DNA of 64,000 nt from Bacteroides faecalis (GCF_003865075.1 NZ_BHWB01000001.1:62001-126000), one strand, 5' to 3'; shown: positions 1-9,613, numbered from the stretch's first letter. Program-made: numbers and translations. Notes: generated by a model not told the origin, from the sequence alone.

Positions 1-316
1 CATTAATGGGTCCGGTAATATCAGGTTTCAACAGATTCAAAGTCAAATATGTTCCGCTCATATTACCGGTTCAGGAAACATACTATTTAGTGGTAAAACT
101 GATAATGCAGACTTCAGGATTGTTGGTTCAGGAAATATAAACGCTTTAGAACTACAAGCGAAGGATGTATCATCAAGTGTCACAGGCTCCGGAGATATCA
201 GTTGCCACGTAAGCGAAAAACTATCCGCACAGTTTACCGGTGGAGGTAGCCTTTCTTACAAAGGTAACCCACAAGAAGTAAACGGTCCCCAGAAAAAGTT
301 ACATAAACTCGACTAA
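1..316 (+). CDS. DUF2807 (head GIN domain) protein, C-terminal part
   Basis: Partial gene entering from the left edge, read in the frame starting at base 2 and ending with TAA at 314-316. The translated tail repeats the short pattern T/N-G-S-G-N/D-I (INGSGNI, ITGSGNI, IVGSGNI, VTGSGDI), the beta-helix signature of the DUF2807 / putative auto-transporter adhesin, head GIN family. Such proteins in Bacteroides are exported and often sit beside ECF sigma/anti-sigma pairs, as here, although this one converges on the pair. The signal peptide lies outside the window. The function of the family is not established. Confidence 0.85.
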   Translation, partial: INGSGNIRFQQIQSQICSAHITGSGNILFSGKTDNADFRIVGSGNINALELQAKDVSSSVTGSGDISCHVSEKLSAQFTGGGSLSYKGNPQEVNGPQKKLHKLD

Positions 317-333
317 GAACAGGAAACTTAAAA

Positions 334-372
334 GGGCTACTGCATCACGCGGTAGCCCATTTATTTAGTTAG
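334..372 (+). terminator. Rho-independent terminator after the DUF2807 gene
   Basis: A 10-bp stem (334-343 with 349-358, one G-T pair) closes a 5-base loop. It is followed by a T-rich run to about 372, and begins 17 bases after the DUF2807 stop codon. It also lies downstream of the convergent anti-sigma gene. Confidence 0.8.
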
Positions 373-479
373 TTTTATTATAAAAATTTGAGAGAATTGA
401 AAACTTCACAGTTTCGCTTTCGTTTTTTGTTTTAATTAAGCATACTAACTATATTATATGTTAAAGCAAATGAAAATGT

Positions 480-956
480 CTATTCTTGCATAACTTTCAC
501 CTTATTGATCTTGGCAAGGCTATCAGCCAACGCCTGATCTGCTTTCGCATCATTTGACAATGCGACCGAAGGAGCAGTTACTTGTTTACCAATGGTATCC
601 GTTGCCAACACTCTACCGTCATCACCGGAGAATGAATGCTGTGCCACATTTCCTAACGAAAGAATGATTGCAACCACAGCAGCAGCCTTAAATAGTGGAA
701 CAAAACGGCCAAGCAACGTCAAGCGTTTAGCCTTCACTACCGGAGTTTCCACTTGTGACAGAATACGTGCATCAAAGTCTTCACCCAGCCCTTCTTCCTG
801 CTGAACCTGCTGATAAACAAACAAGTTCTTATAGCGAAGCAAATGAGCAGGTACCTCTCCTTTTAAGAAGAAGTCACGCAATTGAGATTCTTCCTCTAAG
901 GAAGTTTCGCATTGCCAATATCGCTCTAAAAGCTGTTCTATATTCTTATAATCCAT
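480..956 (-). CDS. Probable anti-sigma factor (single membrane span), hypothetical
   Basis: About 158 residues with an ATG start at 956; the longer frame would need a TTG. The acidic N-terminal half (about residues 1-85) contains an aromatic/acidic helix region (LLERYW, LRDFFLKGE). A single hydrophobic segment (FKAAAVVAIILSLGNVA, about residues 89-105) follows, then a polar tail that would face the periplasm. This N-cytoplasmic, one-span layout plus a short overlap (946-956) with the upstream ECF sigma gene is the usual sigma/anti-sigma arrangement. No specific family motif was recognised, so the role is inferred from context. The pair is probably co-transcribed and translationally coupled. 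Confidence 0.65.
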   Translation of the reverse strand: MDYKNIEQLLERYWQCETSLEEESQLRDFFLKGEVPAHLLRYKNLFVYQQVQQEEGLGEDFDARILSQVETPVVKAKRLTLLGRFVPLFKAAAVVAIILSLGNVAQHSFSGDDGRVLATDTIGKQVTAPSVALSNDAKADQALADSLAKINKVKVMQE

Positions 957-1455
957 ATTCGTCAATTTCTAAATATCTTTGTTTTACCTTTTGTCTGGCT
1001 CTGAAAAGGTTTACTTTTACCTGTTCTTCTGTCAGATTCAGTAAGATTGCAATTTTCTTATAGCTTTTACCTTCAATATCCCTCAGTTGCATGATAAGCC
1101 GCTGTTTCTCGGGAAGTTCGTTTACCAGTCGATTTATAATATTCATTTTCTCATCATGAACCAACTGATCGTACGGACCGCTTGCATCAGGTTCTTCCTC
1201 CATCTCCGGGGTGAGTCCTACATTCTGAGCTTCTCTCTTTTGACTGCGATCTATCGCCAAGTTCTTTGCCACTATCAGGCAGTAGGCTTCAACCGATTCA
1301 AACTGAGACCACTCCTCACGCTTACTCCACACTCTTATCATGGTGTCCTGAACGATATCTTCGGCTTCTGCCCTATCCAGAGTTATTCTGAGAGCCAATC
1401 GAAAGAGTTTATCCTTCAACGGCAAAATATCGTTTCGGAAGCTGATTTCTTGCAT
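946..1455 (-). CDS. ECF-type RNA polymerase sigma-70 factor
   Basis: 169 residues, normal length for an ECF sigma factor. Region 2 is at about residues 10-75 (LFRLALRITLDRAEAEDIVQDT, shown here as its key stretch AEDIVQDT with the following RVW), and region 4 at about 110-160 (LPEKQRLIMQLRDIEGKSYK and the helix-turn-helix ILLNLTEEQVKVNLFRARQK). No extra C-terminal domain. It is followed at once by a one-span membrane protein gene that is the likely anti-sigma factor. Its target genes cannot be told from the sequence; no TonB-dependent transporter or SusC/D pair is nearby, so it is not an obvious polysaccharide-utilisation sigma. Confidence 0.92.
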   Translation of the reverse strand: MQEISFRNDILPLKDKLFRLALRITLDRAEAEDIVQDTMIRVWSKREEWSQFESVEAYCLIVAKNLAIDRSQKREAQNVGLTPEMEEEPDASGPYDQLVHDEKMNIINRLVNELPEKQRLIMQLRDIEGKSYKKIAILLNLTEEQVKVNLFRARQKVKQRYLEIDEYGL

Positions 1456-1515
1456 CTCTATAATAATGACGGGCTAGGATTCGAAAAGTTACAGTCGCCC
1501 ACTACTTTTTTGGAA

Positions 1516-2289
1516 TTATTTTTTGATCCTGGTTCCTCCGTTTTCACTAATCGCTGATGCTAAGGTGATTATCACCTCTGACACCCCTGCATTAATTGCC
1601 TCAAAAGAGTTCTCTAACTTAGGAATCATGCCACCTTGGATAACTTCATCAGCAACGTATTGTTCAAATTCTGCACGAGTAATCTGTGAAATCACACTAT
1701 CATCATCATTCTCGTCACGCAGCACTCCTTTTTTCTCAAAACAATAAACCAATGTCACATCAAACAAAGTTGATAAAGCCTTAGCTGTCTCTCCGGCAAT
1801 CGTATCTGCGTTAGTATTCAACATATTACCTTGTCCATCGTGCGTCAGTGGTGCCATCACAGGAACTACACCCTTATGAATTAAATCTGATAATAAAGAC
1901 GCATCTACCTTCTCAACATCCCCCACAAAGCCGTAATCAACATCCTTTACAGGACGTTTCACCGAACGGATCACGTTCATATCTGCTCCGGTCAGTCCAA
2001 GAGCATTGATCCCACGAGCTTGCAGACCTGCTACAATATTCTTATTTACCAATCCGCCATATACCATTGTCACCACTTTGAGTGTTTCCTCATCTGTGAT
2101 TCGGCGGCCATTTACCATTTTACTCTCAATTCCCAGCAGAGTGGCTATCTTCGTAGCCGAACGTCCTCCACCATGAACCAATACTTTGTGACCATCAACG
2201 CCAGCAAAATCGTCTAACAACTGACGAAGGGTGGCTTCCTCTTCTACGATTTTGCCACCCACTTTAATGATTGTTAGTTTTTCTCTCAT
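1516..2289 (-). CDS. argB: Acetylglutamate (probably N-succinylglutamate) kinase ArgB
   Basis: 257 residues, amino-acid kinase fold. Visible motifs are the N-terminal IIKVGGKIVEEE, the nucleotide/substrate loop VHGGGRSATK and a C-terminal GGMIPKLENS. The enzyme phosphorylates the acylated glutamate in the second step of arginine synthesis in the cytoplasm. From family knowledge, Bacteroides run this pathway with succinylated rather than acetylated intermediates, so the true substrate may be N-succinylglutamate; the sequence alone does not decide this. The gene starts 12 bases after the stop of speA and is very likely in one operon with it. Confidence 0.92.
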   Translation of the reverse strand: MREKLTIIKVGGKIVEEEATLRQLLDDFAGVDGHKVLVHGGGRSATKIATLLGIESKMVNGRRITDEETLKVVTMVYGGLVNKNIVAGLQARGINALGLTGADMNVIRSVKRPVKDVDYGFVGDVEKVDASLLSDLIHKGVVPVMAPLTHDGQGNMLNTNADTIAGETAKALSTLFDVTLVYCFEKKGVLRDENDDDSVISQITRAEFEQYVADEVIQGGMIPKLENSFEAINAGVSEVIITLASAISENGGTRIKK

Positions 2290-2301
2290 TTTCTATTATT
2301 C

Positions 2302-4194
2302 CTATTCCAAATAAGTATAACCATAAAGTCCCGAACGATAATTAGAAAGGAACTCTTTTCCCTCTTCCAAAGAAATTCGTCCTTCTTTTACTGATTTTGT
2401 AACCCATGTTTCAAGAGTACGAACCAACTTCTTCGGATTATATTGCACATAGTCCAAGACTTCTGCTACGGTTTCTCCATCAATTATCTGTTCGATATTA
2501 TATCCCTTTTCATTCACAGAAACATGCACTGCATTCGTATCACCAAACAAATTATGCATATCGCCCAAAATCTCCTGATAAGCTCCGACTAAAAAGACAG
2601 CAACATAATAGGGCTCCGACTTCTTCAGGCTATGAACCGGCATATAATGCGCCACATTCCGGGTAGAAATAAAATTAGCGATCTTACCGTCAGAGTCACA
2701 AGTTATATCTTGCAATGTAGCCGAGCGATCCGGTTTCTCATCTAACCGCTGAATTGGCATGATCGGGAATATCTGATCAATTGCCCAAGAGTCAGGAAGT
2801 GACTGAAACAAAGAGAAGTTACAGAAATATTTATCAGCCAACAGTTTAGATAATCCACGAAATTCATCGGGTGCATGTTTCAAACCTTCGGCAATTTGAT
2901 TGATCTCTCGTGTAATAGACCAATACAAGCGTTCAATCTGCGCACGTGTTTTTAGATCCACAATTCCATGACTGAACAAGTCAAGTGCTTCCTCACGAAT
3001 TTGCTGAGCATCATGCCATGCTTCCAACATTTTATTTTGATTCAACGTATCCCAAATGCTATACAATTCTTGCACCAATTCATGAGCATCCTCAGCAATC
3101 ACTTCTTCATCGTCCCATTCAGGTAAAGTAGCAGTTTCCAGCACCTCAAAGATAAGCACAGAGTGATGAGCAGTCAATGCACGTCCACTCTCGGTAATTA
3201 TATTCGGATGTGGAATACCATTTTTATCGCTGACATCTACCAAAGTAGAAATAGAGTCATTCACATATTCCTGAATGGAATAATTTACACTACCACCGTT
3301 ATCAGAAGAACGAGTACCGTCATAATCAACTCCAAGTCCACCGCCAATATCTACAAATTCGACCTTAAAGCCCATTGCATGAAGTTGTACATAGAATTGA
3401 GATGCTTCGCGCAAAGCCGTTTTGATACGACGAATCTTAGTGATCTGGCTGCCAATATGGAAATGAATCAGTTTAAGACAATCTTTCAACCCTTTACTTT
3501 CCATATAGTCGAGTGCTTCAAGAAGCTCACTGGAAGTTAAGCCAAATTTGCTTGCATCTCCACCGGATTCTTCCCATTTTCCACTGCCGGAAGAAGCCAG
3601 TTTAATACGAATACCTATGTTGGGCTGAACATTCAGCTGCTTCGCCATCTTGGCAATCAACTTTAATTCATTCATTTTCTCTACCACCAAGAAGATTCGT
3701 TTTCCCATCTTCTGAGCAAGTAAAGCTAGCTCAATATAGCTCTCGTCTTTATAACCGTTGCAAACAATCAATGAGTCAGAATCCGTATTGACGGCAATCA
3801 CAGCATGCAACTCCGGCTTAGAACCAGCTTCCAATCCGAGATTGAATTTCTTACCGTGACTAATGATTTCCTCTACCACCGGGCGCATCTGGTTTACTTT
3901 AATCGGATAGATAATAAAGTTCTCGGCTTTATAACCGTATTCTTCTGCTGCTTGTTTAAAACAGGAAGACATCTTTTCAATACGGTTGTCCAGAATATCC
4001 GGAAAACGCACCAGCATAGGGGTAGTTACATCACGCAATTGCAGTTCATCGACCAATTCTTTCAGATCGACAGCCACTCCATCTTTACGCGGTGTAACAA
4101 CGACATGACCATTGTCATTAATACTAAAGTACGAAGTACCCCAACCTGTAATGTTGTAGAGTTCTTCAGAATCTTCAATACGCCACTTTCTCAT
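2302..4194 (-). CDS. speA: Biosynthetic arginine decarboxylase SpeA
   Basis: 630 residues from the ATG at 4194, the usual length for the Bacteroides enzyme; the open frame extends 14 codons further up but that part would lie in the leader. It is a PLP-dependent group IV decarboxylase: the PLP lysine lies in YPIKVNQ (about residue 90), the glycine-rich phosphate-binding loop is FVDIGGGLGVDYDG, and the C-terminal barrel follows. It converts arginine to agmatine for polyamine synthesis. A promoter-like site lies 40-71 bases upstream. argB follows 12 bases downstream, pairing an arginine-consuming with an arginine-making enzyme. Confidence 0.95.
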   Translation of the reverse strand: MRKWRIEDSEELYNITGWGTSYFSINDNGHVVVTPRKDGVAVDLKELVDELQLRDVTTPMLVRFPDILDNRIEKMSSCFKQAAEEYGYKAENFIIYPIKVNQMRPVVEEIISHGKKFNLGLEAGSKPELHAVIAVNTDSDSLIVCNGYKDESYIELALLAQKMGKRIFLVVEKMNELKLIAKMAKQLNVQPNIGIRIKLASSGSGKWEESGGDASKFGLTSSELLEALDYMESKGLKDCLKLIHFHIGSQITKIRRIKTALREASQFYVQLHAMGFKVEFVDIGGGLGVDYDGTRSSDNGGSVNYSIQEYVNDSISTLVDVSDKNGIPHPNIITESGRALTAHHSVLIFEVLETATLPEWDDEEVIAEDAHELVQELYSIWDTLNQNKMLEAWHDAQQIREEALDLFSHGIVDLKTRAQIERLYWSITREINQIAEGLKHAPDEFRGLSKLLADKYFCNFSLFQSLPDSWAIDQIFPIMPIQRLDEKPDRSATLQDITCDSDGKIANFISTRNVAHYMPVHSLKKSEPYYVAVFLVGAYQEILGDMHNLFGDTNAVHVSVNEKGYNIEQIIDGETVAEVLDYVQYNPKKLVRTLETWVTKSVKEGRISLEEGKEFLSNYRSGLYGYTYLE

Positions 4195-4233
4195 TTTTCT
4201 GTTATTCAGTGTTTTTAGTAAATAATTAGTTGA

Positions 4234-4265
4234 CAAAAATACAGATTTATCTACAGGTTGCCAAT
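4234..4265 (-). promoter_or_regulatory. Bacteroides-type promoter for speA-argB
   Basis: Read on the minus strand: ATTG (4265-4262), 20 bases, TATTTTTG (4241-4234). This fits the TTTG-N19-21-TAnnTTTG consensus with one mismatch in the -33 box, and lies about 40 bases before the speA ATG at 4194. The -33 box touches the stop codon of the upstream TPR-like gene. Confidence 0.6.
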
Positions 4266-5335
4266 TAATTGGATATTATTTCTTTCAATCGGTCCATATA
4301 TCCATTGTTTGCATTACGGGCATCATACCGGAGTGCTAAATCCTCAGCCTGACCATAAAAATAATCACTCAATTCTTTCACATCATACACCCCTTCCGGG
4401 CAATACAACGGAAACTCTTCTGGTAGATTCAAGCTAACTTGCGGGCGAGATTCGTATTTTAAGGCTTCTACCATATCACACGAAAACCGATATTTCTTCA
4501 ATTGATTGGTATGCAAACTCCAACCAATACAACGTTCGGCGTATTCCCACCCCCTCTGGGAATTTATCATGAAGTAATAAGCAATAAATAAACCCAGGTA
4601 AAGTAACATATATTCATCTTTCTCACGACCTGCCAATCCTTCTTCGGCACGCATGCACATATCGGCAGCTATCTCTGGCTTTACTGCTTTTTGTGCATAA
4701 TATGCTAGTTTCAGGTATGCGCGTAAATTGGCTTCATAACAGGATGTCTGTTTGCTTATCAATGGCTGCGCCCGGTTATAAGCCTCGTCAAACTGTCCCG
4801 TCTCGAGATAGTAGTCCAACATAAAGTTCAATTCACAAGCCTCACAGGACTGATCATCGATCTTTTCTGCCAACATTTTATCTATATATTCTTTAGCCAG
4901 ATCGTATTGACGCATTCTGGTATATTCCACTGACCATCGGTGATAATAACTCCGTAATGAATAGCCATTTCTTTGAATGCGAGTCTTATAATCTTCTCCA
5001 ACTGCTTTTATCTGCTCCATAGGGATATCCGGCAAGTCAAATGTACAAGCCCAGATCCATTTATATTTCCAAAGCAGATCATCCTCATTTATCTGATCTT
5101 TATGACTTTCATAATCATCCAATATCTTGGAAAAAACAGCAATCTCTTCGGCATCAGCAGAAAGGAGATTCAACTCGTAAATCAAATCCAAACGCATTTC
5201 TACTGCCCATGCCACATCTTCATTCTCATCGGCAATCCGAATGGCTTCCTTTAGCAGACTTGCTTTTTCACGCGGATGCAGATTTTGGCTTTGGGTCTGC
5301 AATAGTAATTTCTGTATTTCAAGTGTATATCTCAT
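4265..5335 (-). CDS. TPR-like helical repeat protein, third gene of the Hsp90-like operon
   Basis: 356 residues, no signal peptide and no membrane span, so probably cytoplasmic. It is built of degenerate helix pairs with TPR spacing, rich in Y/A/L (YDLAKEYIDKMLAE, YYLETGQFDEAYNRAQPL, AYLKLAYYAQKAVKPEIA). I recognise no catalytic motif. It starts 7 bases after the stop of the Hsp90-like ATPase gene, so the two are surely co-transcribed. TPR proteins are classical Hsp90 co-chaperones in eukaryotes; a scaffold or co-chaperone role is therefore an attractive inference, but nothing in the sequence proves it. Confidence 0.7.
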   Translation of the reverse strand: MRYTLEIQKLLLQTQSQNLHPREKASLLKEAIRIADENEDVAWAVEMRLDLIYELNLLSADAEEIAVFSKILDDYESHKDQINEDDLLWKYKWIWACTFDLPDIPMEQIKAVGEDYKTRIQRNGYSLRSYYHRWSVEYTRMRQYDLAKEYIDKMLAEKIDDQSCEACELNFMLDYYLETGQFDEAYNRAQPLISKQTSCYEANLRAYLKLAYYAQKAVKPEIAADMCMRAEEGLAGREKDEYMLLYLGLFIAYYFMINSQRGWEYAERCIGWSLHTNQLKKYRFSCDMVEALKYESRPQVSLNLPEEFPLYCPEGVYDVKELSDYFYGQAEDLALRYDARNANNGYMDRLKEIISN

Positions 5336-5342
5336 CGGTCGT

Positions 5343-7109
5343 TTAATTCAAAAAGTTTATAAAATCATTCATTTTGGCAGTCATCAGCTCACATAGCGAA
5401 TGGTTGAAAAGTTCCATTTCCTCACTGTTCACTGTATATTTACCTTGAAGGAGCGATTGCACATATAATATATGTACTACATGCCGGAACAACTTATTAT
5501 CATCCTGTATTTTCAATAATGTCTGCACCATCTCATTATCAGCATTAAAGGTCAAAGTCGGTGGAAGCTGTTTTCCCGAATTAACAATGCCTAAGACAGC
5601 CATCAGAGGGTTGTTGACAGATTTAGTTGTACTTTCTTTCTCTTCGGCAACAAATATAACCGGAGTATCTACGGGAGTGAAATGTTTCAAGCAACAGATA
5701 CAACCAAAACGTTTCAACAATTCATTTGCCTTAGCTTCGAATAACCGATATTCTTTATTCGGTGTTACCTCACCAAACTGTTCCAATAAACGAGAAGGAG
5801 AAATCTCATCCAATGTTAACTCCGGATTTAGACGAACATACTTTTTCAGCAAAGTTTCATCAAAAGTATAAGCTGCATTTACAACTAACCATCCTTGTGC
5901 TCCTGCTATTCGTCGCACCTGCCGAAAATCTTCCAGATTTCGTGTATAGCAGATCACATTATTTACCGAACGGATATTTCCAAAGCTACGCATTCCCCTA
6001 TTCGTCTCAAAAGGAAGATAATCCATAAACAAACGAAGCATTTCATTATCTTCCGAAGCAATTGCCTTAATATGGAAATGATGAACTTCCAACATCTTAT
6101 TAAACATAGGACGGTCATTTTGAATCAACCCACGCAAATAGTCTTTAATAGCTATTCCAATTTCTTTCCGCGCATCTTTCAATAAGTCATTGCTCACAAA
6201 AGATTCTCGTGAAGCTGTAGACAATAGACCATCTGCATTAACTAGACAACGAATGAAGAATGCCCATGATGGGAGAAGATTACAGTCGTCTTCGCTCAAC
6301 AACATTCGCTTTAAATATACCTTATGAGAATTGCGTACGGAAAACTGAGTTCGGAAAGGTAAGACATATAATACTCCATTCACTTTTCCGCTTTCAGTAT
6401 GTATACGAAACACATCTAAAGCAGATGAATGAAAGACTTTTGCACCATGATCAAGCAGTTCTTTACGGGTTGCTTCCGGATTCAACCATATCGGACATGG
6501 CGTGTTTATCAATTCTTCCTCTCCCTGATAATGCAGATAAATAGGATAAGGCAATATTTCGCCATAATTAGTCAATATCTTCTTAAAACTTTCATAAGCA
6601 AAGAGGTGAGTCCATTCATTTTTAGGATGCAAAATGACGCGTGATCCTATGGCTAATTCTTCATCAGGAAAAGTCATCTGATATGTACCGTCTACCTTAC
6701 CACACCAACAGACAGGTTGTCCGCCCATAGCCGATCGGCTCTCTACTTTAATTTCGTTTGTTACAACAAAACAAGATAGCAGACCAATGCCAAATCTCCC
6801 GATAAAATCGTCTGAATCAGGTGTATCCCGCTTCGAGCTTTCACCAATCACAGTAAGGAAACGATAAACCTCTTCTTCTTTTAACCCGATACCATTATCT
6901 TGAAATACGGTAGTTCCGTCTTCATTGAGAAATACATCAATACGACCATTATAATTCTCGTCGATATTATGTAAAACCTTGATAGCATCCACACAATTTT
7001 GTAGCAGTTCGCGGACAAATGTATTTGGATTACTATAAATATGTTCCGATAACAGAGCAATCATTCCTTTAAGATTGACCTGAAACAGATTATTTCCTTC
7101 CTTCTCCAT
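5343..7109 (-). CDS. Divergent Hsp90/HtpG-family GHKL ATPase
   Basis: 588 residues, shorter than a standard HtpG (roughly 620-680). The N-terminal Bergerat ATPase fold is complete: N-box ELLQNCVDAIKVL (about residues 34-46), DNGIGL (about 71-76), the lid region GESSKRD and the glycine motif GRFGIGLLSCF. A middle domain follows. The C-terminal dimerisation domain looks much reduced, and there is no MEEVD-type TPR-binding tail. It is most likely a cytoplasmic chaperone-like ATPase specialised for a few clients. It is the middle gene of a tight operon, 8 bases after the Sel1-repeat gene and 7 before the TPR-like gene. It is not the housekeeping htpG. Confidence 0.88.
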   Translation of the reverse strand: MEKEGNNLFQVNLKGMIALLSEHIYSNPNTFVRELLQNCVDAIKVLHNIDENYNGRIDVFLNEDGTTVFQDNGIGLKEEEVYRFLTVIGESSKRDTPDSDDFIGRFGIGLLSCFVVTNEIKVESRSAMGGQPVCWCGKVDGTYQMTFPDEELAIGSRVILHPKNEWTHLFAYESFKKILTNYGEILPYPIYLHYQGEEELINTPCPIWLNPEATRKELLDHGAKVFHSSALDVFRIHTESGKVNGVLYVLPFRTQFSVRNSHKVYLKRMLLSEDDCNLLPSWAFFIRCLVNADGLLSTASRESFVSNDLLKDARKEIGIAIKDYLRGLIQNDRPMFNKMLEVHHFHIKAIASEDNEMLRLFMDYLPFETNRGMRSFGNIRSVNNVICYTRNLEDFRQVRRIAGAQGWLVVNAAYTFDETLLKKYVRLNPELTLDEISPSRLLEQFGEVTPNKEYRLFEAKANELLKRFGCICCLKHFTPVDTPVIFVAEEKESTTKSVNNPLMAVLGIVNSGKQLPPTLTFNADNEMVQTLLKIQDDNKLFRHVVHILYVQSLLQGKYTVNSEEMELFNHSLCELMTAKMNDFINFLN

Positions 7110-7117
7110 TCTTTTCG

Positions 7118-9613
7118 TTATTTTCTTCTTCCTGTGATTTTCAGCGCTTTCTCATTACCGTTCTCTGCAGCTTTTTCAAACCACTCCATCGCAATCTCAT
7201 CATTTTCTTCCACACCATTTCCCATCAGATAGGCATTACCCAATTCAAATTGTGCTTTATCACTGCCATTTTCTGCTGCTTTTTGCAGCCATTGAATAGC
7301 TGTATCAGGATCAGGAGTACATCCCTCACCATACATCATCATCTTACCCAAATAATAAGTTGCAGGTATATTTTCATTTCCAACCGCATCGTTAAAACAA
7401 CGATAAGCTTCTGTATAATTCTGTTTTACGCCTACTCCATTGTAATAACAAAGTCCAGTACGATACATACTCGTAACATTACCATTGTTTGCAGCGAGTG
7501 TATAATACTTAAAAGCTTCTGTCTCATTATCTTCTACCCCGATCCCCATCTCATAACAGATACCGATCCCTTCACTATACCATTTATATTCAGCAGCTTT
7601 TTTGAAATAGCCAAAAGCTTTTTCAGATTCATTCAGCTTATCGTAGTCATACAAATAATATTCACCCATACGAATCATAGCCAAAGGTATTTCATTAGCA
7701 ATAGCTTTTTCATACCATTCCACTGCTTGTTTATTATCTTCCAGACATGGCCCGTAACCAAAGAGAAAATAATCTCCCATCTTAAATTGGGCGTAACCAT
7801 AGTCCATATCAGCTGCTTGCTGTATATATTCTACCGCCTTGTTAGGATTCTCTTCCACGCCATTACCATTTTCATAAGCCATCCCTAACTCTGTAAGACA
7901 ACGAGGTTCTTCTCTTTCTGCTCCTTTGGCAAACCATTCAAACGCTTTATCCATATTTTCTTCAGTACCGAAACCATTTTTATAGCAACGTCCCAAAGCA
8001 AAAATAGCGTCCACATCTTCTGCTTCTACAGCTTTCTGATACCAATTGAAGGCTTCCTCCAACTGGGGTTCACTGATAATCCCTTTTTCCAGATAAAGAC
8101 CGATTCGATACATTGCATAAGGATATTCATCCTGAGCTGCTTTATGAAGGAGTTCAAAAGCTTTTTTATAATCTTTCTCTACTCCGTCACCGTTCTCATA
8201 TAAAAAAGCAAGTTCTACCAATGCAAAACAAGCCCCCATTTCAGCTGCTTTCTCATAATACTTCTTAGACTTCTCTGCATCTTTTACACCGGCATAACCA
8301 TTAGCTAAATAAAGTGCCGCACGACAATATCCGTCCGCATTTCCCAATGAGGCTGCCTTTTCATAACTAGCCATCGCTTTCACATAATCCGGCTCTTCGG
8401 ACAAGAAACCATGTTCATACATCCAGCCAAGCCGATATGCAGCATTTCCGGAACCCAAAGTCACTGCTTTTTCCAATAATTGACTGGTACGAGTAATATC
8501 TTGTTCTACCAATTCTCCTTTGAAATAAACATTAGCAAGCTCTTCGTAACCCTCAATATAATTATCCTCCACACAACGTTCCATGCACATTAATCCACGT
8601 TCAACGTTCTTATAGTCATTATTATAAAGGTAAATCAAGGCTAACTCATATGCGCTATAAGACTCACCATAAAGCATCCCTTTTTCCAGCCACTCAATAG
8701 CTTTAGGCATATCCAGCCACTCCTCTTCCTGATAGTTAAAACCCAGGAAGTTAGCCGCAGACCATACACCTGCATGCCAGGCTTTCTCCCACAATTCAAA
8801 AGCTAATTCTTTCGGCTTACCAAGCTCTGGATAGTGGAAATAAAGGGTTGCTAAATTTTTAAGTGAATATAAATTAGGAACTATTTCCAAAGACTTCTCG
8901 AAGTAAGCAGCTTCTTCTGCCACATTCCCTTCTTCCCGATCAAGCATATCGCCCAAAGCAGCATATATATGCGCACGCAAACGATGTCCTTCCGGAAGTT
9001 CGCCGAGCAACTCCCGACGCATAGTCAAAGCCTTTTCTTTATTTCCGGTAAATTCTTCTATAAAAGCACGATAATATTTTCCCCAATAGATAGCCTCGGG
9101 AGAAGAAAGAGCAGCAAAACGACGTTCTCCCTCTTTCTGATCTTGGTCGCAATAAAATCCCATATAAAGCCAATAAGCAACGGTAGCCTCCGCTTCCGCC
9201 CAACCCATTGCGGCTGCTTTCTCATAATATGGGAAGAGATATTTCATATCACGTACCCCATAACGAGCTTCGGAATACTGAGCACCTTTCTGCGACCATC
9301 CCGCTCCGCTAAACTCTGCTACCCGATCACACACCTGCATCACTTTCCCCCACCAGAAAGCATATTCTTCCTCATTCAAATCAACTTCTACATTACAATC
9401 GAATGCACTGAATATAAGTTCAAAAAAACGTTCAGTCAGTTTCTCATCTTCCTTGGTATCTAGCGCATATTCACATACGGCAAGTGCTTCCCACCAATTT
9501 TCAGCATTCAACAAAGAAGTAGTGGTATATTTAGGAAACCACGCTGCCGCAGGTTTCCCGGATGTTTTTATCCGATCGGATAGTTCCTCGAATCTCTCTT
9601 GTAAAGTTCGCAT
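7118..9613 (-). CDS. Large Sel1-repeat (TPR-like) protein
   Basis: 831 residues. From about residue 300 to the end it is an almost unbroken run of Sel1-like repeats of about 36 residues, with the pattern A-x-x-x-L-G-x-x-Y-x-x-G-x-G-V-x-x-(D/N)-x-x-K-A-x-x-W-(F/Y)-x-K-A-A; the last unit is FELGNAYLMGNGVEENDE. The N-terminal third is also helical with W/Y-rich pairs. No signal peptide or membrane span, so cytoplasmic. Sel1 repeats form protein-binding solenoids. It is the first gene of the operon with the Hsp90-like ATPase and another TPR-like protein, suggesting a scaffold or client adaptor. Partner unknown. Confidence 0.9.
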   Translation of the reverse strand: MRTLQERFEELSDRIKTSGKPAAAWFPKYTTTSLLNAENWWEALAVCEYALDTKEDEKLTERFFELIFSAFDCNVEVDLNEEEYAFWWGKVMQVCDRVAEFSGAGWSQKGAQYSEARYGVRDMKYLFPYYEKAAAMGWAEAEATVAYWLYMGFYCDQDQKEGERRFAALSSPEAIYWGKYYRAFIEEFTGNKEKALTMRRELLGELPEGHRLRAHIYAALGDMLDREEGNVAEEAAYFEKSLEIVPNLYSLKNLATLYFHYPELGKPKELAFELWEKAWHAGVWSAANFLGFNYQEEEWLDMPKAIEWLEKGMLYGESYSAYELALIYLYNNDYKNVERGLMCMERCVEDNYIEGYEELANVYFKGELVEQDITRTSQLLEKAVTLGSGNAAYRLGWMYEHGFLSEEPDYVKAMASYEKAASLGNADGYCRAALYLANGYAGVKDAEKSKKYYEKAAEMGACFALVELAFLYENGDGVEKDYKKAFELLHKAAQDEYPYAMYRIGLYLEKGIISEPQLEEAFNWYQKAVEAEDVDAIFALGRCYKNGFGTEENMDKAFEWFAKGAEREEPRCLTELGMAYENGNGVEENPNKAVEYIQQAADMDYGYAQFKMGDYFLFGYGPCLEDNKQAVEWYEKAIANEIPLAMIRMGEYYLYDYDKLNESEKAFGYFKKAAEYKWYSEGIGICYEMGIGVEDNETEAFKYYTLAANNGNVTSMYRTGLCYYNGVGVKQNYTEAYRCFNDAVGNENIPATYYLGKMMMYGEGCTPDPDTAIQWLQKAAENGSDKAQFELGNAYLMGNGVEENDEIAMEWFEKAAENGNEKALKITGRRK

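Noticed and set aside
7250-7888. 212-codon open frame on the plus strand
   Set aside because: Antisense shadow of the Sel1-repeat gene; long only because of that gene's codon bias.
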